A stretch of DNA of 10,157 bases from Bacillota bacterium (GTDB lineage: Bacteria > Bacillota > Dethiobacteria > SKNC01), in NCBI GenBank assembly GCA_007120745.1, contig SKNC01000096.1, forward strand, positions 1 to 10,157, in the 5' to 3' direction. Every line of letters begins with the position of its first letter. The stretch's first letter is position 1. The translations under genes and the position numbers were made by a program. Below are positions 5,764 to 10,157 of the stretch, in pieces. The notes below the pieces were generated by a model. The model did not search any database. It was not told where the DNA came from and saw nothing but the letters and a program-made list of their open reading frames with translations.

Positions 5764-7863
5764 TTACTCCACAGGTGACTTGAATTCCACCGTAACTGTG
5801 CTTCCTTCAGAGACTTTTGAATTGGGGTCCGGATCTTGTTTGACAGCGATACCCGTCCCTACGGGGTACAGCCTCAACCCTAACCAGCTTAAGATCTCCC
5901 CTGCTTCCCGCAGGGTTTTTCCCTTGAGATCAGGGACCATCACTCCCTGGGAATCCCCTGGGGTTTCTCCCCCCACATAGACCAGAATATTGGTCTGAAT
6001 AGGTACCACCGCCCCGGCTGTGGGTGTCTGCCTGGCAATAACATCTCCTTCTCCCACAATTTTTAAAATGAGCCCTTCATTATTTACCAATGCACTGGCC
6101 TCATCCACAGTCATTCCCGTCATATCCGGAACCCGGGCTGTGCGCACCTCCGGCTCCTCCGTTACCTGTTGGGGAATATCCAGGTAATTTAAAATATCCA
6201 CCATCATGTTACGGAATGTAGGAGCGGCAATCTGAGAAGCCCACATGGAACCTCTTTTCGGCTCATCCACCGCAATAAAAAGAAGAATCTGGGGGTCATC
6301 CACCGGCACAAACCCGATAAATGACATGATATTTTTCCCGGCCAGGTATGCACCATCCCCAACTTTCTGAGCAGTTCCGGTCTTTCCTGCAATCCTGTAC
6401 CCTTCAATATAAGCATTCAGACCGCTTCCCTCTTCCACAACGGTCTCCATAATCCACTTTACCTGTTCAGACGTTTCCGGTGAAATAATCTGGCGGATAG
6501 TTTCCGGCTGGTTTTCCTTCACCACATTTCCTAATTCATCACGAAACTCTTTCACTATGTAAGGCCTGAGCAGGTTTCCCCCATTGGCCATGGCTGCAAC
6601 AGCCATAACCTGCTGAAGAGGTGTTACCGAAACCCCCTGGCCAAAAGAGGTAGTAGCCAGTTCCACCGGGCCCAACTGTTCAGGAGTAAACAAAATGCCC
6701 AGTCCTTCTCCAGGAAGATCAATGCCGGTTCGGGCTCCAAATCCAAAAGCATGAAGATATTTTAACATGTCTTCTTTGCCCAGTCTCTGGCCCATGGTTA
6801 TAAAGCCCGGGTTACAGGAGCCCTGAACCACCTCCAGGAAGTTTATGCTCCCGTGTCCTCCCCTGCTGGAGGTCCAGCAGCGAATAATTTGACCTGATAC
6901 GGTCATATGGCCGGGACAGAAAAAGCCTTCATCTTTATTATATTGGTCTTCCTCAATGGACGCCGCAAGAGTCATAAGCTTAAAGGTGGATCCAGGCTCG
7001 AAGGTAGCAAATATCGGGGTTATCTGCCAACTGGTATCGGGGTAATCCATATATCTGTTTGGATCATAATCCGGTTTTTTGGCCAGAGCCAAAACTTCTC
7101 CGGTTTGAGGATGTACCGCAATAGCCAGGGCGCTTTCCGCATCGTACTGAATAAGAGCTCTGCTCAACTCCCTTTCCACGATAAACTGAATGGTTTCATC
7201 CAGGGTAAGCACCATATCCAGGCCGGGAGTAGAAGGCATATACTGTTGAATTCCCTGGGGCATACGGACTCCCCGGGCATCCGCCTGATATATGATTCGG
7301 CCGTCGGTTCCCTTCAGCTCTTCCTCATAATAAAATTCCAGCCCTGCCAATCCCTCATCGATACCCACGAATCCAAGAACATGGGAAGCAAGGTTTTCGT
7401 TGGGATAAAAACGTTTACTTTCTTTCGCAAAATCAATGCCCGGAAGGTCCAGCATTCGAACCTGGTGGGCAACTTCATCCTCCACTTTTCTTTTTACATA
7501 TACCAGGTGCCGATCCTGAGTAACGATTTCCATCAGCCTTTCATGGGTCATATCCAGTACAGGGGCTAACGCCCGGGCAGTTTTCTCCGGGTCTTCCACC
7601 TGTCTGGGAATAGCTACCACGGTTTCCGCCGTTGCGCTTCCCGCCATTATCCTGCCATTGCGGTCAAATATTGTACCTCTCAAGGCAGAAACCGTAATGC
7701 TGCGATTCCACTGGTCCCAGGCCTCCTGCTGCAGGTCCTCCGCCTTAACCAGCTGAATCCAGGCCAGCCTTCCGATGAGCCCAAACATGCATACGGAAAT
7801 TACAAAGAAAAGGAAGATTAGTCTTTTTTTTAGCGTTATCGTGGGAAGAATTTCTTTACTCAA
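5764..7863 (-). CDS. spoVD: Class B penicillin-binding protein (SpoVD/PBP2B/FtsI family) with two PASTA domains
   Basis: Membrane-anchored DD-transpeptidase that crosslinks peptidoglycan outside the cell. The protein has 699 residues: a short cytoplasmic tail, one membrane anchor (about 13-35), a dimerisation domain starting at RGTIFDRNG (62-70), the transpeptidase domain, and PASTA repeats at about 573-634 and 640-697. Active-site motifs are S292-TF-K295 (in EPGSTFK), S349-C-N351 and K494-T-G-T. The SCNPGF wording and the cysteines C330 and C350 resemble SpoVD, the spore cortex PBP of Bacillus. Two PASTA domains are more like the vegetative PBP2B. It may serve division, sporulation or both, so the symbol is tentative. 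The start is TTG, fixed by AGGAGGG 8 nt upstream. It lies 22 nt after ftsL, as expected for the division PBP, and a terminator hairpin follows it. Confidence 0.9.
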   Translation of the reverse strand: MSKEILPTITLKKRLIFLFFVISVCMFGLIGRLAWIQLVKAEDLQQEAWDQWNRSITVSALRGTIFDRNGRIMAGSATAETVVAIPRQVEDPEKTARALAPVLDMTHERLMEIVTQDRHLVYVKRKVEDEVAHQVRMLDLPGIDFAKESKRFYPNENLASHVLGFVGIDEGLAGLEFYYEEELKGTDGRIIYQADARGVRMPQGIQQYMPSTPGLDMVLTLDETIQFIVERELSRALIQYDAESALAIAVHPQTGEVLALAKKPDYDPNRYMDYPDTSWQITPIFATFEPGSTFKLMTLAASIEEDQYNKDEGFFCPGHMTVSGQIIRCWTSSRGGHGSINFLEVVQGSCNPGFITMGQRLGKEDMLKYLHAFGFGARTGIDLPGEGLGILFTPEQLGPVELATTSFGQGVSVTPLQQVMAVAAMANGGNLLRPYIVKEFRDELGNVVKENQPETIRQIISPETSEQVKWIMETVVEEGSGLNAYIEGYRIAGKTGTAQKVGDGAYLAGKNIMSFIGFVPVDDPQILLFIAVDEPKRGSMWASQIAAPTFRNMMVDILNYLDIPQQVTEEPEVRTARVPDMTGMTVDEASALVNNEGLILKIVGEGDVIARQTPTAGAVVPIQTNILVYVGGETPGDSQGVMVPDLKGKTLREAGEILSWLGLRLYPVGTGIAVKQDPDPNSKVSEGSTVTVEFKSPVE

Positions 7864-7871
7864 AACACTAA

Positions 7872-7878
7872 CCCTCCT
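7872..7878 (-). promoter_or_regulatory. Ribosome binding site deciding the TTG start of the PBP gene
   Basis: AGGAGGG lies 8 nt upstream of TTG at 7863-7861, ideal spacing. The only nearby GTG is out of frame and meets a stop after one further codon, so TTG is the best start. Confidence 0.8.
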
Positions 7879-7885
7879 GAGTTTA

Positions 7886-8257
7886 TCAGTTGGTTGTTGC
7901 GACCAGACTTTTCTCCCTGCCTTCCCTGGGATAATTCATTCCAATTTCGTTAATGGCAATGGCTTCAATTCTTTTTAAAGCGCTCAACTGAGCAATTTGG
8001 AGCGTCAGCTGTTCTCTTTCTTCGTACAGAGCATTCAGCTGCCTTTCGTGCTGTAATATCTGCTTATTAACGGCAATAACATGGTTATAGTGGCTTACCA
8101 AAGCGATGGCCATCCCCAAACACAAAAATAATAACAGGAAACAAGAAATTTTAAAAATCCTGGTTTTTTTCAACTTAATTCTTTCTTTCGGTTGTTTTTC
8201 CTGCTGTCGTCCATATCCGGTTTGGTAGGAGAACTGTCTTTGTTTCGCTACTATCAT
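7886..8257 (-). CDS. ftsL: Cell division protein FtsL (septum formation initiator family)
   Basis: Small bitopic divisome protein that, with DivIC/FtsB and DivIB/FtsQ, links the Z ring to septal wall synthesis. The 123 residues have the expected layout: a basic cytoplasmic tail of about 33 residues, one membrane segment (about 36-54, ISCFLLLFLCLGMAIALVS), then an extracytoplasmic coiled coil (about 62-95). It ends in the block RIEAIAINEIGMNYP (97-110), which matches the usual FtsL/DivIC ending. Sequence identity in this family is low, so the call rests on topology and on its position between rsmH and the division PBP. The ATG is 2 nt after the rsmH stop, with AGGTGA (8264-8269) overlapping the end of rsmH. 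Confidence 0.88.
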   Translation of the reverse strand: MIVAKQRQFSYQTGYGRQQEKQPKERIKLKKTRIFKISCFLLLFLCLGMAIALVSHYNHVIAVNKQILQHERQLNALYEEREQLTLQIAQLSALKRIEAIAINEIGMNYPREGREKSLVATTN

Positions 8258-8259
8258 GA

Positions 8260-9213
8260 TTATTCACCTGCCCTTTTTTTTAGAACTTCACCTGTTTTTT
8301 CTCCAACTCTCAGCCTTGCACTCCTGGCCCGCGGGTTATTCCTTATTTCCTCAGGCCCCGGTAAGACTGGTTTTTTCCTGATAATTTTTAAAGCCGGCCT
8401 TTGCTCACAAGTACATACCGGCAGTCGGGGAGGACATATACACCCTCTGGCTTTCTTCTCCATGAACTTTTTCGTAATTCTGTCCTCCAGGGAATGAAAA
8501 GAAATCACACATAATCTTCCTCCACTCTTCAGCAATTCAACCGCGGCTTCTAATCCCCGGCTTAAATTCTCCAGCTCCTGATTCACCGCAATTCGCAGGG
8601 CCTGAAAGGTCCGGCGGGCGGGGTGCCCCCCTCTTCGCCTGGCCCTGGCCGGTATGGCCGCCTTTATAATCTCCACCAGCTGTTCGGTGGTTTGTATTCT
8701 CTTTTTTTTACGCTCCCGGATTATGAAAGAAGCAATTCTTCGTGCCCAAAGCTCTTCACCGTACTTCTTGATTATTTCAGTAAGCTCTCTCTCTGAAAGC
8801 TCATTGACCAAATCCTCTGCTGTTACATTCTGGTCAGAATCCATCCGCATGTCCAGGGGTGACTCCTGCTGATAGGTAAAGCCTCTTCCGGGGCTGTCCA
8901 GCTGCACAGAGGAGATGCCCAGATCAAAAAGAACTCCGTCCAGGTCCGCAATCTCGTATTCCTGAGATATGCGGTCCAGGTCTTTAAAATTTCCTTGAAT
9001 CAATTTTACATTTTCAAACGACCCCAAAGTTTTTTTAGCATTTTCCAGGGCTTTTTGATCCTGGTCCAGTCCCCACAGGAAACCCTGAGGTCCTATAGAC
9101 TTTAAAATTTCCCGGGAGTGTCCGCCCTGCCCCAGGGTGCAGTCCAAAAATTTTTTCCCGGGTCCACAGTTCAAGCTTTCGATTACCTCTTTCAATAAAA
9201 CAGGAACATGCAT
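8260..9213 (-). CDS. rsmH: 16S rRNA (cytosine(1402)-N(4))-methyltransferase RsmH (MraW)
   Basis: SAM-dependent enzyme that methylates N4 of C1402 in the ribosomal P site. It is a standard member of dcw clusters although it acts on the ribosome. I place the start at the ATG beginning MHVPVLLKEVI, giving 317 residues, normal for RsmH. The frame is open for 49 more codons upstream, but those overlap mraZ and match nothing expected. Motifs are DCTLGQGGHS (24-33, SAM binding), FDLGISSVQLD (96-106), HPARRTFQALRI (197-208), SFHSLEDR (238-245) and NPRARSARLR (293-302). GGGGAG lies 9 nt upstream of the ATG, and the gap from the mraZ stop is 19 nt. Confidence 0.96.
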   Translation of the reverse strand: MHVPVLLKEVIESLNCGPGKKFLDCTLGQGGHSREILKSIGPQGFLWGLDQDQKALENAKKTLGSFENVKLIQGNFKDLDRISQEYEIADLDGVLFDLGISSVQLDSPGRGFTYQQESPLDMRMDSDQNVTAEDLVNELSERELTEIIKKYGEELWARRIASFIIRERKKKRIQTTEQLVEIIKAAIPARARRRGGHPARRTFQALRIAVNQELENLSRGLEAAVELLKSGGRLCVISFHSLEDRITKKFMEKKARGCICPPRLPVCTCEQRPALKIIRKKPVLPGPEEIRNNPRARSARLRVGEKTGEVLKKRAGE

Positions 9214-9232
9214 TTGAAGGGACTCCCCTTCC

Positions 9233-9676
9233 TTATAAATCAATATCCAGGTCAAAATCCACAATTTTTTCTGATATTTCTTCAAAAGAGAGATTTGCTT
9301 CTTCCTTATATTTTTCCCAAACATCCCGGCTCCAAATCTCCACCCGGGTGGAAACTCCAATCACAATTACCTCTTTATCTAAATTTGCATGCTCTCGGAG
9401 GCTTTGGGGAATAAGGGCCCTGCCCTGTTTGTCCGTTTCACATTCCACCGCTCCGGAAAAAAGAAAACGTGTAAAAGCCCGGGCGTCAGCCTTGGTAAAG
9501 GACAGGCCTTTTAACTTCTTCTCCAGCTTGTCCCACTCCTCTTGAGGGTAAACAAAGAGACAGTTGTCCAGACCCCGGGTTACAATAAACTTATCCCCCA
9601 GCTCTTCTCTAAAACGAGCAGGGATGATAACTCTCCCTTTTCCATCTATAGAATGTTGATGTTCCCCCATGAACAT
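9233..9676 (-). CDS. mraZ: Transcriptional regulator MraZ
   Basis: DNA-binding regulator of its own dcw operon, forming ring oligomers of AbrB-like folds. Starting at MFMGEHQHSI the protein has 147 residues, close to the family's usual 143-150. It carries the two expected DxxxR motifs, D11-GKG-R15 and D82-KQG-R86, one in each half of the duplicated fold. A GTG at 9688 and an ATG at 9682 are in frame upstream. However, the GTG lies inside the likely ribosome binding site GGTGG, which is 8 nt before the ATG at 9676, and family proteins begin MFMGE. As first gene of the cluster it sits just downstream of three 10-bp-phased GTGGT repeats, its likely binding sites. Autoregulation is inferred from this layout and from work on other bacteria. 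Confidence 0.95.
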   Translation of the reverse strand: MFMGEHQHSIDGKGRVIIPARFREELGDKFIVTRGLDNCLFVYPQEEWDKLEKKLKGLSFTKADARAFTRFLFSGAVECETDKQGRALIPQSLREHANLDKEVIVIGVSTRVEIWSRDVWEKYKEEANLSFEEISEKIVDFDLDIDL

Positions 9677-9684
9677 GTTCATTA

Positions 9685-9689
9685 CCACC
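9685..9689 (-). promoter_or_regulatory. Likely ribosome binding site of mraZ
   Basis: GGTGG, one mismatch from GGAGG, lies 8 nt before ATG 9676. It is weaker than the sites of most neighbours and argues against starting at the GTG at 9688. Confidence 0.5.
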
Positions 9690-9705
9690 GATTTAAATAT
9701 TTTTT

Positions 9706-9735
9706 AACCACTTTACACCACTTTCCACCACTCCC
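9706..9735 (-). promoter_or_regulatory. Three tandem MraZ boxes (operator)
   Basis: On the minus strand three 10-bp units follow each other without gaps: GGGAGTGGTG (9735-9726), GAAAGTGGTG (9725-9716) and TAAAGTGGTT (9715-9706). Each contains GTGGT at the same phase, so the copies face the same side of the helix. MraZ proteins of other bacteria are known to bind short G-rich direct repeats with about 10-bp spacing just upstream of mraZ (TGGG type in E. coli, AAAGTG type in Mollicutes). Position, phase and sequence all fit. The last box ends 29 nt before the mraZ ATG. Whether binding represses or activates cannot be read from the sequence. Confidence 0.82.
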
Positions 9736-9770
9736 ATGTTTAATTCTTCCTTTTTTTAAAAATTCCTGCT

Positions 9771-9776
9771 GTTATA
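9771..9776 (-). promoter_or_regulatory. Possible -10 box of the mraZ promoter
   Basis: TATAAC follows a 13-nt T run (9779-9791) on the minus strand. No good -35 hexamer is seen at 16-18 nt; TTGTAA is present but farther upstream. If this is the promoter, transcription would begin about 30 nt before the first MraZ box, putting the boxes in the untranslated leader. Very AT-rich DNA makes chance matches likely. Confidence 0.3.
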
Positions 9777-9815
9777 TTAAAAAAAAAAAAATAAAATATT
9801 TTTACAAAATAAAAA

Positions 9816-9853
9816 GGCAGGTTAACTACCGATAAAAAACGGTAGAACCTGCC
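9816..9853 (-). terminator. Strong intrinsic terminator between the zinc-ribbon gene and mraZ
   Basis: On the minus strand GGCAGGTTCTACCG (9853-9840) pairs fully with CGGTAG plus AACCTGCC (9831-9816), with one 2-nt TT bulge and an 8-nt T-rich loop. TTTTTATTTT follows directly. The 14-bp stem and U tract make this a textbook terminator for the gene ending at 9873. The other strand has no T tract after the hairpin, so it works in the minus direction only. Confidence 0.92.
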
Positions 9854-9872
9854 GCAAAGACGTGCTGTTCCC

Positions 9873-10058
9873 TTATCTGGCTAAAGTTAGGGTGGAACTG
9901 AGGGGGCCCTCTGCAAATTTTGTGGTAAAGATTACTTTACTGCTGCATCTGGAGCAGAGCAAGGGTTCTATCTCTTTTTTCCTTCCTGTATCACTGCCCT
10001 TCATGCCCTGCAGACCACAGGTCAAACACAGAAATTGAACCAGCCTTCTTTGTTCCAT
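9873..10058 (-). CDS. Small zinc-ribbon protein of unknown function
   Basis: I do not recognise this protein. It has 61 residues with two CxxC pairs, C11-LT-C14 and C35-SR-C38, separated by 20 residues. This pattern is typical of a zinc ribbon or rubredoxin-like knuckle binding one metal ion. The segment between the pairs is polar and basic (GRKKEI). There is no signal peptide or membrane segment, so it is probably cytoplasmic. The gene looks real: AGGAGG (10065-10070) lies 6 nt before the ATG, and a strong terminator begins 19 nt after the stop. It is on the same strand as the dcw cluster but insulated from it. Possible roles include nucleic acid binding or protein contact; none can be chosen from the sequence. 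Confidence 0.7.
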   Translation of the reverse strand: MEQRRLVQFLCLTCGLQGMKGSDTGRKKEIEPLLCSRCSSKVIFTTKFAEGPLSSTLTLAR

Positions 10059-10157
10059 TGAAAGCCTCCTAATTTTTTAATGGATATTCAGTTGTCCCTT
10101 ACCTGCCAATCCCTGAGCAAACCTTTCATATCTTAATTTTTAGGGGCATTAATAAAT

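Noticed and set aside
6204..6416. 70-codon minus-strand frame inside the PBP gene
   Set aside because: It is an alternate frame of the transpeptidase C-terminal region, with no sign of an independent gene.
6907..7569. 220-codon plus-strand reading frame opposite the PBP gene
   Set aside because: It is antisense to the conserved transpeptidase and dimerisation regions. The peptide has no recognisable domain.
9214..9360. N-terminal extension of RsmH by 49 codons
   Set aside because: It would overlap most of the mraZ 3' end. RsmH proteins begin near MHVPVLL, and the GGGGAG site before ATG 9213 supports the shorter form.
9677..9688. Earlier mraZ starts (GTG 9688, ATG 9682)
   Set aside because: The GTG falls inside the GGTGG binding site, ATG 9682 leaves too little spacing, and family members start at MFMGE.
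10081..10109. Promoter for the zinc-ribbon gene (TTGGCA, 17 nt, TATCCA, minus strand)
   Set aside because: The -35 is good and spacing ideal, but the -10 matches only three of six bases, so I do not annotate it. It remains possible.
1..10157. Mobile element, CRISPR array, tRNA, riboswitch or undescribed multi-gene system
   Set aside because: I saw no transposase, repeat-spacer pattern, tRNA-like fold or foreign gene. The long genes all belong to the conserved dcw pathway.

Overview
This window is the start of a division and cell wall (dcw) cluster from a low-to-moderate GC Gram-positive bacterium. It is most likely an endospore-forming member of the Clostridia within the Firmicutes; I cannot name a genus. 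The reasons are the gene order mraZ-rsmH-ftsL-class B PBP-murE-murF-mraY-murD-ftsW/spoVE, strong AGGAGG-type ribosome binding sites, a TTG start codon, a SpoVD-like penicillin-binding protein with PASTA domains, and a MurE with the DNPR signature of meso-diaminopimelate ligases. Every supported gene is on the minus strand, so the cluster reads from high to low coordinates.

Right edge (about 9816-10157): a small zinc-ribbon protein of unknown function (61 aa) has a very good ribosome binding site and is closed by a strong intrinsic terminator at 9816-9853. This insulates it from the dcw operon. The region 9689-9815 is the mraZ leader. It holds a 13-nt T run (minus strand), a TATAAC -10-like element, and three 10-bp-phased GTGGT repeats that look like MraZ operator boxes.

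Centre-right (7864-9676): mraZ (regulator of the cluster), rsmH (16S rRNA C1402 N4-methyltransferase) and ftsL (divisome bitopic protein) are packed with gaps of 19 and 2 nt. The class B PBP follows (5764-7863), starting at TTG. A hairpin terminator lies one base after its stop codon, followed by an AT-rich gap with a perfect TATAAT and a 13-codon mini-ORF that overlaps the murE start. The cluster may therefore run as two transcription modules: a regulatory and divisome module, and a precursor synthesis module.

Centre-left (1-5610): murE, murF, mraY, murD and the first 75 codons of an ftsW/spoVE SEDS gene. MurD, MurE and MurF add D-Glu, meso-DAP and D-Ala-D-Ala to UDP-MurNAc-L-Ala. MraY moves the finished pentapeptide to undecaprenyl phosphate to make lipid I. 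The SEDS protein and the class B PBP are a glycosyltransferase and transpeptidase pair that builds septal wall or spore cortex. murF/mraY overlap by 11 nt and murD/ftsW by 4 nt (ATGA).

I found no mobile element, CRISPR array, tRNA, rRNA or new defence-like system. This is a conserved housekeeping locus. The points worth a second look are regulatory (MraZ boxes, terminator and leader before murE, mini-ORFs) plus a cysteine pair in the PBP that recalls the redox switch of Bacillus SpoVD.
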